Below are positions 1-6,462 of a DNA stretch of 12,694 nt, piece after piece. Positions within the stretch are counted from its first letter, which is position 1; the number at the start of each line of letters is the position of its first letter. The position numbers and the translations under genes are program-made. The notes below the pieces were generated by a model. It was given only the letters and a program-made list of their open reading frames with translations. It did no database searches and was not told where the DNA came from. Source of the DNA: an uncultured Angelakisella sp. (lineage in GTDB: Bacteria > Bacillota > Clostridia > Oscillospirales > Ruminococcaceae); the NCBI GenBank assembly GCA_904420255.1, contig CAJFUT010000196.1, positions 1-12,694 of the forward strand. The letters are read 5' to 3'.

Positions 1-5
1 CGCCT

Positions 6-1544
6 TTACATCAGGGGGGCAAAGAGGCGCAGGACGCTCCGCAGCAGCCGGGTGGGCAGGCGGACGGCCCGGCACTGCTGGAGGGTGATCTCCTGGCTGA
101 CGGCCTGGGTCTGGAGGAAGTCCTTCCGCATATCCCCGATGCAGCGGCAGCGGTAGAGCCAGACGGCGCACTCAAAGTGGAGGTAGAGGCTGCGGAAATC
201 CAGGTTGATGGTCCCCACCACCCCCAGCTCGTCGTCCACCGTGAAGGACTTGGCGTGGATGAAGCCGGGGGTGTATTCGTAGATCTTCACCCCCGCCTCC
301 ACCAGGGATTCGTAATAGGCCCGGGTGAGGACGTGGACATACCATTTGTCGGCGATATGGGGGGTGATGATCCGCACGTCCACCCCGGATTTGGCGGCGG
401 TGCGCAGGGCGGTGATCATTTCGTTGCTGAGGATCAGGTAGGGGGTGGTGATGTAGACATACCGCTTGGCCTTGTTGATGAGGTTGAGGTAAACCGTTTC
501 CCCCACCGGCTCGTCGTCCAGGGGGCTGTCGGTGTAGGGCTGGACGAAGCCGTCGCAGGGGATGGGGGAGAGCTGGTGGACCCGGGGGAGGTAGAGGGAG
601 AAGTCCTCCTGGGAGCCCGAAACATAGTCCCAGAGGGAGAGGAACATGACGGTGAGCCCCCAGACGGCGTCCCCGTGGAGGAGGACGGCGGTGTCCTTCC
701 AGTGGCCGTGCTTTTCGTAGGCGTTGATGTATTCGTCCGCCAGGTTGATCCCCCCGGTGAAGCCGGTGTGGCCGTCGATGACGCAGATCTTCCGGTGGTC
801 CCGGTTGTTGAGGCGGGTGGAGAGCACCGGCACAAAGGGGTTGAAGACGCAGCAGCGGATCCCCTTCTCCTCCAGCACCTGGCGGTAATGGGTGGGGAGG
901 GTCAAGAGGCACCCCACGTCGTCGTACATCACCCGCACGTCCAGCCCCTCCCGGGCCTTCCGCTCCAGGATCTCCAGGATGGAGTTCCACATCTTGCCCT
1001 CCTGGATGATGAAGTATTCCAGGAAGATGTAATGCCGGGCCTTTTCCAGCTCCTCCAGCATCCGCTGGAACTTCGCCTCCCCCGAGGGGAGGTATTCCAC
1101 CGAGGTGTTCTGGAAGGGGGGAGAGCCGGCGGTGCCCAGGATATACCGGGACTGGTTGGCGGCGTCGGGGCTGAGGCGGTCGATGGCCTCCAGGGAGTCG
1201 AACCGCACCAGGTGGATGTTCCGGAAGCACCGCTTCAGCCGGGCCATCTTTTTCCGCTCGTGGGCGCTGAGCTTGTTGCCGCCGAACAGGAGGTAGATCA
1301 GCCCCCCGAACACCGGCACCAGCAGGATGGGGATGATCCAGGCGATCTTGTAGGCGGGATTCAGCTTGCTGCTGATGATGTAAAGCACAGCCACAATGCT
1401 GATGAGGATGTTGAGGGCGTAGAAATAGATAAAATATTCCTGGAACCGCAGCAGCATCAACAGCAGCAGGATGAGCTGGGCCACAATGGCGGTCCCCACC
1501 ACGGTGACCCGCTTGAACAGCAGGCTGATGGCCTTCTGAAGCAC
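6..1544 (-). CDS. cls: Cardiolipin synthase (phospholipase D superfamily)
   Basis: This membrane enzyme joins phosphatidyl groups to make cardiolipin. The protein is 512 aa from the chosen start. Residues ~1-95 hold hydrophobic membrane segments and a PLDc_N-type region (around KIAWIIPILLVPVFGGLIY). Two complete HxKx4D motifs follow: HRKICVID at 250-257, followed by GGINLADEY, and HAKSFTVD at 430-437, followed by GTINLDFRS. Both catalytic halves therefore look intact, and the length fits the Firmicute Cls family. The frame stays open upstream to 1580, but I prefer the GTG at 1542-1544 because a perfect AGGAGG lies six bases before it; the longer form would translate through that ribosome binding site. 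A candidate promoter lies at 1595-1622. The stop is five bases from the window edge, so the downstream context is unseen. Family assignment is secure; which lipid pair it uses is not visible. Confidence 0.95.
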   Translation of the reverse strand: MLQKAISLLFKRVTVVGTAIVAQLILLLLMLLRFQEYFIYFYALNILISIVAVLYIISSKLNPAYKIAWIIPILLVPVFGGLIYLLFGGNKLSAHERKKMARLKRCFRNIHLVRFDSLEAIDRLSPDAANQSRYILGTAGSPPFQNTSVEYLPSGEAKFQRMLEELEKARHYIFLEYFIIQEGKMWNSILEILERKAREGLDVRVMYDDVGCLLTLPTHYRQVLEEKGIRCCVFNPFVPVLSTRLNNRDHRKICVIDGHTGFTGGINLADEYINAYEKHGHWKDTAVLLHGDAVWGLTVMFLSLWDYVSGSQEDFSLYLPRVHQLSPIPCDGFVQPYTDSPLDDEPVGETVYLNLINKAKRYVYITTPYLILSNEMITALRTAAKSGVDVRIITPHIADKWYVHVLTRAYYESLVEAGVKIYEYTPGFIHAKSFTVDDELGVVGTINLDFRSLYLHFECAVWLYRCRCIGDMRKDFLQTQAVSQEITLQQCRAVRLPTRLLRSVLRLFAPLM

Positions 1545-1594
1545 AATCTCCCTCCTTTCCTCACAGGGCGTGCGCAACACAGCAATCTACTATA

Positions 1595-1622
1595 ATATTA
1601 CCATATTTCGGGGAAAATGCAA
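1595..1622 (-). promoter_or_regulatory. Candidate extended -10 promoter for cls
   Basis: Read on the minus strand there is TTGCAT (1617-1622), a 16-base spacer, then TAATAT (1595-1600) preceded by TGG, giving an extended -10 signature. The -35 is weak (3 of 6). The whole area 1590-1622 is an A+T island in GC-rich DNA, about 50 bases upstream of the cls start. The -35 coincides with the T-run of the preceding gene's terminator. Confidence 0.45.
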
Positions 1623-1666
1623 AACCCGGCCCCTTCCCCCCGCAAAAAACGGGGGCGGGGCCGGGC
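1617..1666 (-). terminator. Intrinsic terminator of the sulfite reductase-like gene
   Basis: Nested inverted repeat. The outer arms are CCCGGCCCC (1625-1633) and GGGGCCGGG (1657-1665); the inner arms are CCCCCG (1637-1642) and CGGGGG (1650-1655), with an A6 loop on the plus strand. On the minus strand the hairpin is followed by TTTTGCATTTT. It lies 23 bases past the stop codon of the minus-strand gene ending at 1689. Confidence 0.85.
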
Positions 1667-1688
1667 GGAGCGGGGGAGGGCCGGGGGG

Positions 1689-2579
1689 TTATCCCCGGGC
1701 GGGGGAGCCCAGCAGCTCCGCCTCCACCCGGGCCATGCCCAGGCGCTCCACCGTGGAGCCGAACCGCTCCCCGGGGAGCCCCTCCCGCTGGAACAGGAGG
1801 ATGGCCCGCTCCACCACCGCCGGGACCTCCTCCCGGGCCACCAGGGTGGAGAGGGGGGTGCCGATGCGGATCTCCTTGCCCCAGCGGCCCCCCACATAGA
1901 CCTTGTAGCGGGTTTCCCCGCAGGCCAGGGCGCCGAAGGGGCAGGCGGAGGCGCAGCGGCCGCAGTGGTTGCAGCGGGCGGCGTCCAGGGCCATCTTTTC
2001 CCCCTGGGGCAGGGTGGCGGCCTTCATGGGGCAGGCTTCGGCCACCTGGCATTTTTTGCAGCCCCGGCAGAGCTCGGGCTTGTACTGGGGCACCCGCTGG
2101 CCCACCAGCCCCAGGTCGTTGAGCTCCGGCTTGACGCAGTTGTTGGGGCAGCCCCCCACGGCGATTTTGAACTTGTGGGGCAGGGTCAGGCTGTGACAGC
2201 CCTCGTAAAACCGCTGGTGCAGCTCCCGGGCCAGGGCCTGGGTGTCGTAAAGGCCGAAGACGCAGGTGGTCCCCTTGCAGGAGGTGACGGGGCGGACCCG
2301 GGCGCCGGTGCCGCCGGTGACCATCCCCTCCCGGGCGATGTAGGACTGGAAGGCGGGGATGCTCTCGTAGGGGATGCCGGGGACCTCCACCGTCATCCGG
2401 GTGGTGAAGGCCACGGTGCCGGAGCCGTATTCCCGGGCGGCCTCCCCCAGGCAGATGAGCTGGCCGGCGGTGAGGGTGCCGTTTTCGGTGATGATCCGCC
2501 CGGAGAAGCACTGGGTCCCCCGGTTGAGGAGGAAGCCCTCCCCCTTGACGCGCTTAATATCTTCCGGAGTGATGGACAT
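1689..2579 (-). CDS. Siroheme sulfite/nitrite reductase-like protein with 2x[4Fe-4S] ferredoxin domain
   Basis: Probable cytoplasmic redox enzyme of the sulfite/nitrite reductase hemoprotein family, 296 aa. An N-terminal ferrodoxin-like half contains TTRMTVEVPGI (59-69), where sulfite reductases place a substrate-binding Arg (R61). Next is the siroheme/[4Fe-4S] signature: Cys101 and Cys106, then Cys144 and Cys148 (GGCPNNC). The first pair is spaced CX4C, where the classical enzymes have CX5C. A bacterial ferredoxin domain follows: Cys171, 174, 177, 183 and Cys203, 206, 209, 213. The domain order resembles anaerobic sulfite reductase subunit C (AsrC), but no AsrA or AsrB partner is visible. 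The ATG at 2579 follows AGGAG by seven bases; the frame is open far upstream, but that part is non-coding by composition. Physiological substrate is unknown: sulfite, nitrite or a dedicated electron-transfer role are all possible. Confidence 0.85.
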   Translation of the reverse strand: MSITPEDIKRVKGEGFLLNRGTQCFSGRIITENGTLTAGQLICLGEAAREYGSGTVAFTTRMTVEVPGIPYESIPAFQSYIAREGMVTGGTGARVRPVTSCKGTTCVFGLYDTQALARELHQRFYEGCHSLTLPHKFKIAVGGCPNNCVKPELNDLGLVGQRVPQYKPELCRGCKKCQVAEACPMKAATLPQGEKMALDAARCNHCGRCASACPFGALACGETRYKVYVGGRWGKEIRIGTPLSTLVAREEVPAVVERAILLFQREGLPGERFGSTVERLGMARVEAELLGSPARG

Positions 2580-2621
2580 GGAAAATCTCCTTTCCTGTTT
2601 TGGGTTTCCCCATTTTTCGAC

Positions 2622-2636
2622 ATACTGCAACAGTAT
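2622..2636. promoter_or_regulatory. Candidate operator palindrome over the minus-strand -10
   Basis: Perfect dyad ATACTG-CAA-CAGTAT: two 6-base arms and a 3-base centre. It covers most of the -10 and start-site region of the minus-strand promoter, the classic position for repressor binding. The regulator is unknown. Confidence 0.5.
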
Positions 2637-2660
2637 AGCATACCCGGACGGCCGTAGCAA
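2632..2660 (-). promoter_or_regulatory. Promoter of the sulfite reductase-like gene
   Basis: On the minus strand: TTGCTA (2655-2660), a 17-base spacer, then TATACT (2632-2637) preceded by TGC, an extended -10. It lies about 53 bases upstream of the ATG at 2579. The -10 overlaps the palindrome at 2622-2636. Confidence 0.65.
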
Positions 2661-2681
2661 GCCCGGCCTACCGGGCCGGAC

Positions 2682-2711
2682 TTGACAGCCGGCTCCAGCC
2701 GGCCGTATAAT
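2682..2711 (+). promoter_or_regulatory. Consensus promoter for the DUF5662 gene with palindromic spacer
   Basis: Perfect TTGACA (2682-2687) and perfect TATAAT (2706-2711), separated by 18 bases. The spacer holds the perfect dyad GCCGGCT-CC-AGCCGGC (2688-2703). A repressor bound there would block the promoter directly. The start codon is 33 bases downstream of the -10. Confidence 0.75.
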
Positions 2712-2744
2712 GCAGTCAAACCACAGGGAAAGGGGAGGATGGGG

Positions 2745-3308
2745 ATGAGGAAATGGCTGGGGCACCTGAGGACGGTGGGCCGCCACCGGCGGCTGGTGCG
2801 CCAGGGGTGCTTCCGGGTGGGGCTCTACTGGCAGGGGCTGACCCACGACCTTTCCAAGTACTCCCCGGCGGAATTCCTGGTGGGGGTGCGGTACTACCAG
2901 GGCACCCGCAGCCCCAACGAGGCCCAGCGGCTGGCGGAGGGCTTCAGCGGCGCCTGGCTCCACCACAAGGGCCGCAATAAGCACCACCTGGAATACTGGC
3001 TGGACTACAGCCCCTCGGGGGACCACACCCTGGTGGGCTGCCGGATGCCGGAGAAATACGTGGTGGAGATGTTCTGGGACCGGGTGGCCGCCAGCAAGAC
3101 CTACCGGGGGGCGGCGTACACCCAGGCCTACCCCTGGGAATACTACGCCCGGAACGGGGAGGGGGCCCTCCTCCACCCCGAGAGCCGGGCCCTTTTGGAG
3201 GAGCTGCTCCTGCTGCTCCGGGACCGGGGGGAGGAGGAGGCCTGCCGCCATATCCGGGAGGAGGTGCTCCGCCGTCCCCGGACCCCCTCCCGGACGGGAG
3301 CCGTTTGA
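2745..3308 (+). CDS. DUF5662 family protein
   Basis: Protein of 187 aa, recognised as DUF5662 by the conserved blocks WQGLTHDLSKYSP, YYQGTRSPNE, AWLHHKGRNKHHLEYW and MPEKYVVEMFWDR. Function is unknown. The His/Asp-rich blocks (THD, then HHKGRNKHH) could form a metal site resembling HD-type phosphohydrolases, but that is inference. No signal peptide or membrane segment is seen, so it is probably cytoplasmic. The C-terminal ~45 residues are charged and Leu/Arg-rich, probably helical. Two in-frame ATGs exist, at 2739 and 2745; the second is chosen because AGGGGAGG ends directly at the first and sits six bases from the second. It is transcribed alone from a consensus promoter, divergent from the sulfite reductase-like gene, and followed by a terminator. 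Confidence 0.85.
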   Translation: MRKWLGHLRTVGRHRRLVRQGCFRVGLYWQGLTHDLSKYSPAEFLVGVRYYQGTRSPNEAQRLAEGFSGAWLHHKGRNKHHLEYWLDYSPSGDHTLVGCRMPEKYVVEMFWDRVAASKTYRGAAYTQAYPWEYYARNGEGALLHPESRALLEELLLLLRDRGEEEACRHIREEVLRRPRTPSRTGAV

Positions 3309-3338
3309 CGGCATTTTCCCCGGGATTTTGGAATGAGC

Positions 3339-3373
3339 CATGAAAAATTTGCGTTTTCCGGAATTTTTCCATG
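3339..3373. repeat. Imperfect inverted repeat downstream of the DUF5662 gene
   Basis: CATGAAAAATT (3339-3349) pairs with AATTTTTCCATG (3362-3373), with one bulged C and a 12-base loop. It lies in a locally A+T-richer stretch (3311-3430) with no supportable gene. It could aid termination or be mRNA 3' structure. Confidence 0.35.
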
Positions 3374-3441
3374 AAAAGCTCCGCCTTCCCCAAAATGGCT
3401 CGGTTTTCCACTGAATTCTGCATAAATAATCCCCCGCACAC

Positions 3442-3490
3442 CCCCCCGATTTGTGAGTTGTTACGAATGATTCCTTCGGGGGGCTTTTTT
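3442..3490 (+). terminator. Intrinsic terminator with a long loop after the DUF5662 gene
   Basis: CCCCCCGA (3442-3449) pairs with TCGGGGGG (3476-3483), followed by C and T6 (3485-3490). The loop is unusually long at 26 bases. An alternative small hairpin, GGGGGC-T6-GCCCCC, overlaps its 3' side. It separates the DUF5662 gene from the ABC operon promoter. Confidence 0.6.
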
Positions 3491-3503
3491 GCCCCCAAAC
3501 CGA

Positions 3504-3532
3504 TTGACACCCCCCGGCGAAATCAATATAAT
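3504..3532 (+). promoter_or_regulatory. Consensus promoter of the potABCD-like operon
   Basis: Perfect TTGACA (3504-3509), a 17-base spacer and perfect TATAAT (3527-3532). The start site is expected near 3540, giving a leader of about 130 nt before the GTG start of potA. Confidence 0.85.
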
Positions 3533-3539
3533 TCACCTG

Positions 3540-3671
3540 TCAGATTGGAATAAATTGCACCCTGGCGGAGAGGAAGCGCCCGGCCCCATGGCCCCGCGCC
3601 CTGTGCGCCGGGGCGAAAAAAACTTTGGGGGGAAAGGGGACGCCCCGCCCTCCCGGGGAGGAGGCTCCGCT
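3540..3671 (+). promoter_or_regulatory. Long GC-rich structured leader upstream of potA
   Basis: The untranslated leader contains a strong hairpin at 3591-3614: nine base pairs, one bulged C and a CCTGT loop, followed by an A7 run. A GGCG (3554-3557) could pair distally with CGCC (3641-3644). The ribosome binding site region can fold as CCTCC-cgg-GGAGG or GGAG-gagg-CTCC, either of which would hide the Shine-Dalgarno. I recognise no known riboswitch class. Leader structure is seen in the sequence; a regulatory role is inference. Confidence 0.35.
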
Positions 3672-4760
3672 GTGAGCGACACCATGATCCTGCAGCTGCA
3701 GGACATCACGAAATCCTTTGGGGAAACGCAGGTTTTGCGGGGGATCAGCATCGACATCCGCCAGGGGGAGTTCATCACCTTCCTGGGCTCCAGCGGCTGC
3801 GGCAAAACCACCACCCTGCGGATCATCGCCGGGCTGGAGGAGCCGGACAGCGGCCGGGTCATCCTGGAGGGGAAGGACGTCACCGACCTTGCCCCCAACA
3901 AGCGGGACGTCAACACCGTTTTCCAGAGCTACGCCCTGTTCCCCCACATGAACGTGGAGCAGAACATCGGCTACAGCCTGCGGCTCAAAAAGGCCCCCAG
4001 GGAGGAGGTCCGCCGGGCGGTGCAGGATTCCCTGGAGCTGGTGCAGCTGCCGGGCTACGAAAAGCGGATGCCCTCCGAGCTTTCCGGCGGCCAGCGCCAG
4101 CGGGTGGCCATCGCCCGGGCCCTGGTGAACAACCCCCGGGTGCTGCTGCTGGACGAACCCCTGGGCGCCCTGGACCTCCAGCTCCGGCGGCAGATGCAGG
4201 TGGAGCTCAAGCGCCTCCAGAAGCGGCTGGGCATCACCTTCCTCTATATCACCCACGACCAGGAGGAGGCCCTCAATATGAGCGACCGCATTGTTGTGAT
4301 GCGGGAGGGGCTCTTTGAGCAGGTGGGCTCCCCCGCCGACGTCTACGACCGCCCCCGCACCAGCTTCGTGGCCCAGTTTGTGGGCAGCGCCAACATCCTC
4401 CGGGGCACCGCCCGCCGGTGGAAGGAGGGGCTGATGGTGATGGAATGCCAGGGGGGCCGGGTGCCCTTTGACCCGGCGGGGCGGCCGGTCCGGGAGGACG
4501 GGCCCGTCACCCTGGCGGTGCGCAGCGAGCAGATCCGCTTCCAGAAGGACCCCGGGCCGGAGGATCCCGGCATCCGGGGCACCGTAAAGGAAAAGAGCTT
4601 CGCGGGCGGGATGCTCCGCATCGCCTTCACCCTCCCCGACGGCACCGAAGTGGTGGCCAGCCGCCACGGCATCGACCTGGACATCCAGCCCGGCCAGGCG
4701 GCCTCCCTGTACTGGGAGCCCCGCGCCGCCGTGGCGGTGGATGTGGAGGGAGAGCAGTGA
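3672..4760 (+). CDS. potA: ABC transporter ATP-binding protein, PotA type
   Basis: ATPase subunit, 362 aa, powering the importer encoded by the next three genes. Visible motifs: Walker A GSSGCGKT (39-46), Q-loop around VFQSYALFPH (83-92), signature LSGGQRQRVAIARAL (137-151), Walker B LLLDEP (158-163), and the switch His in YITHDQEEA (H195). The C-terminal ~100 residues form the TOBE-type domain typical of PotA/MalK ATPases. The GTG at 3672 is chosen because GGGAGGAGG lies eight bases upstream; the ATG at 3684 is too far, and the longer open frame runs through the promoter. The stop overlaps the potB start in GTGA, implying translational coupling. The ATPase does not reveal the substrate. Confidence 0.93.
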   Translation: MSDTMILQLQDITKSFGETQVLRGISIDIRQGEFITFLGSSGCGKTTTLRIIAGLEEPDSGRVILEGKDVTDLAPNKRDVNTVFQSYALFPHMNVEQNIGYSLRLKKAPREEVRRAVQDSLELVQLPGYEKRMPSELSGGQRQRVAIARALVNNPRVLLLDEPLGALDLQLRRQMQVELKRLQKRLGITFLYITHDQEEALNMSDRIVVMREGLFEQVGSPADVYDRPRTSFVAQFVGSANILRGTARRWKEGLMVMECQGGRVPFDPAGRPVREDGPVTLAVRSEQIRFQKDPGPEDPGIRGTVKEKSFAGGMLRIAFTLPDGTEVVASRHGIDLDIQPGQAASLYWEPRAAVAVDVEGEQ

Positions 4761-5632
4761 GCCGCCGCAGCGCCGCCGCCCGGCGGAAAAACGGCGTTTC
4801 CTGGCTCATGGTGGCCCCCCTCTATCTGTTCACCCTTCTCTTTGTCCTGGGGCCCATGGTGTATATGCTTGTCCTCAGCTTCCTCCAGCGGGCCGAGGTG
4901 TGGGGGGTCACCAACCAGTTCACCCTGGCAAACTACCAGAACATCCTCACCCCCATCTACCTGCAGACCTTTGTGGAGTCCTTCAAGCTGGCCTTCACCA
5001 GCACCGCCCTCATCGCCCTCATCGGCTACCCCTTCGGGTACTTTATGGCCCGGCTGCCGGGGAAATGGAAGCGGTTCGCCATGCTGGGGCTGATGATCCC
5101 CTTCTGGACCAGCTCCCTCATCCGGCTCTACGGCTGGATCATCATCCTGCGCTCCAACGGCGTCCTGGATAAGGTCCTCATGGGGCTGGGGCTCACCGAT
5201 TCCCCCCTGAAGCTCCTCTACACCTATCCCGCCGTCCTCACCGGCATGGTCTACGCCCTGCTGCCCTTTATGATCCTGTCGGTCTACTCCAGCGCCGAAA
5301 AGATGGACTGGAGCCTGGTGGAGGCGGCCCGGGACCTGGGCGCTTCCGCCCCCAAGGCCTTTTTCACCGTCACCTTCAAGCTCACCCTGCCGGGGCTGCT
5401 CTCCGGGGTGATCCTCACCTTCATCCCCTCCATGGGCCTCTTCTTCATCGCCGACATCCTGGGGGGCAATAAGGTGGTGCTGGTGGGCAGCCTCATCCAG
5501 GACCAGCTGAACCGGGCCCATAACTGGCCCTTCGCCGCGGCCCTCAGCGTGGTGCTGATGATCCTGACCAGCCTCATGATCCGCCTCTACCGGAGGATCA
5601 CCCATGTGAAGGATTTGGAGGGGGTGCTGTGA
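4757..5632 (+). CDS. potB: ABC transporter permease, PotB type
   Basis: Inner-membrane permease, 291 aa, with about six hydrophobic segments beginning at ~15 (VSWLMVAPLYLFTLLFVLG). The cytoplasmic EAA loop that docks on the ATPase is EAARDLGASAPKAFF, continuing to TLPGLLSG in the C-terminal half. A loop region with LIRLYGWIIILRSNGVLD is typical of the spermidine/putrescine PotB family. It starts at a GTG that overlaps the potA stop by four bases, preceded by GGAGGGAG. It is expected to form a heterodimer with the PotC-type permease encoded next. Confidence 0.93.
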   Translation: MSRRSAAARRKNGVSWLMVAPLYLFTLLFVLGPMVYMLVLSFLQRAEVWGVTNQFTLANYQNILTPIYLQTFVESFKLAFTSTALIALIGYPFGYFMARLPGKWKRFAMLGLMIPFWTSSLIRLYGWIIILRSNGVLDKVLMGLGLTDSPLKLLYTYPAVLTGMVYALLPFMILSVYSSAEKMDWSLVEAARDLGASAPKAFFTVTFKLTLPGLLSGVILTFIPSMGLFFIADILGGNKVVLVGSLIQDQLNRAHNWPFAAALSVVLMILTSLMIRLYRRITHVKDLEGVL

Positions 5633-6462
5633 TGAAAAAGAACCGTTTCCCCCGGATCTACCTCATGGTGGTGCTGGCGGTGATGTACCTGCCTATCCTC
5701 CTGGTGGTGCTCTATTCCTTCAACGAGAGCAAGATCACCTCCATCTGGGGGGGCTTTTCCCTCACCTGGTATGAAACCCTGTTCCGGGATAAAGCTATCT
5801 TCGAGGCCCTGCGCAACAGCCTGGTGCTGGCCGGCCTCACCTGCCTTGCCTCCGCCGTCATCGGCACCCTGGGGGCGGTGGGGATGCAGCGGCTCCAGAG
5901 CCGCACCAAGGGCCCCCTGGAATACATTTCCACCCTGCCCATCATGATCCCGGAGATCATCCTGGGCATCGGGTTCATGGTGTTCTTCTCCCTGCTGGGG
6001 CTGCCCTTCGGCATGACCACCCTGGTCATCGGCCACACCGCCTTCTGCATCCCTTACGTTTTCATGCAGGTGAAGGCCCGGCTGGTGGGGATGGACAAAA
6101 GCCTGGCCGAGGCGGCCCGGGACCTGGGGGCCGGGGAGGCCCGGGTGTTCTTCGACATCACCCTGCCCCTCATCTTCCCGGCCATCCTCTCGGGGATGCT
6201 GCTGAGCTTCGCCATGAGCATGGACGACGTCATCATCAGCATGTTCGTCACCGGGGTGGACGTCAACACCCTCCCCATCAAGATCTACTCCCAGATCAAA
6301 TTCGGCGTCACGCCGGAGATCAACGCGCTTTGCACCCTGATGCTGCTGGCGACCATCCTCATTGTGGTCCTTTCGGACCTGGCGGGGCGTCCCCGGCGGC
6401 GGCGGGCTTCAAAGAATATATCCCAAGAAACTATGGAACTTCAGAAGGAGGAACTTCGATGA
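5632..6462 (+). CDS. potC: ABC transporter permease, PotC type
   Basis: Second inner-membrane permease, 276 aa, with about six transmembrane segments. The family hallmark LYSFNESK lies near the N-terminus, and the EAA loop is EAARDLGAGEARVFF, continuing to TLPLIFPAILSG. SMDDVIISMFVTG is also characteristic of PotC. The start is either the GTG at 5629 or the ATG at 5632; the ATG is preferred and overlaps the potB stop by one base (TGATG). The cytoplasmic C-terminal tail is unusually basic (GRPRRRRASKN) and then acidic/amphipathic; its DNA carries the ribosome binding site of the next gene. Confidence 0.93.
   Translation: MKKNRFPRIYLMVVLAVMYLPILLVVLYSFNESKITSIWGGFSLTWYETLFRDKAIFEALRNSLVLAGLTCLASAVIGTLGAVGMQRLQSRTKGPLEYISTLPIMIPEIILGIGFMVFFSLLGLPFGMTTLVIGHTAFCIPYVFMQVKARLVGMDKSLAEAARDLGAGEARVFFDITLPLIFPAILSGMLLSFAMSMDDVIISMFVTGVDVNTLPIKIYSQIKFGVTPEINALCTLMLLATILIVVLSDLAGRPRRRRASKNISQETMELQKEELR

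Noticed and set aside
172..1230. Overlapping open frames across cls on both strands
   Set aside because: Pro/Arg/Gly/His-rich low-complexity translations with no ribosome binding site; the cls frame has both HKD motifs.
3442..3490. CRISPR or attachment-site repeat
   Set aside because: The repeated CCCCCC/GGGGGG blocks form a single hairpin followed by T6; there is no regularly spaced direct repeat anywhere in the window.
3540..3671. Glycine-type riboswitch upstream of potA
   Set aside because: GGAGAGG and an AAAGGGGAC-like stretch recall parts of the glycine aptamer, but the conserved core and stem arrangement do not match by eye.
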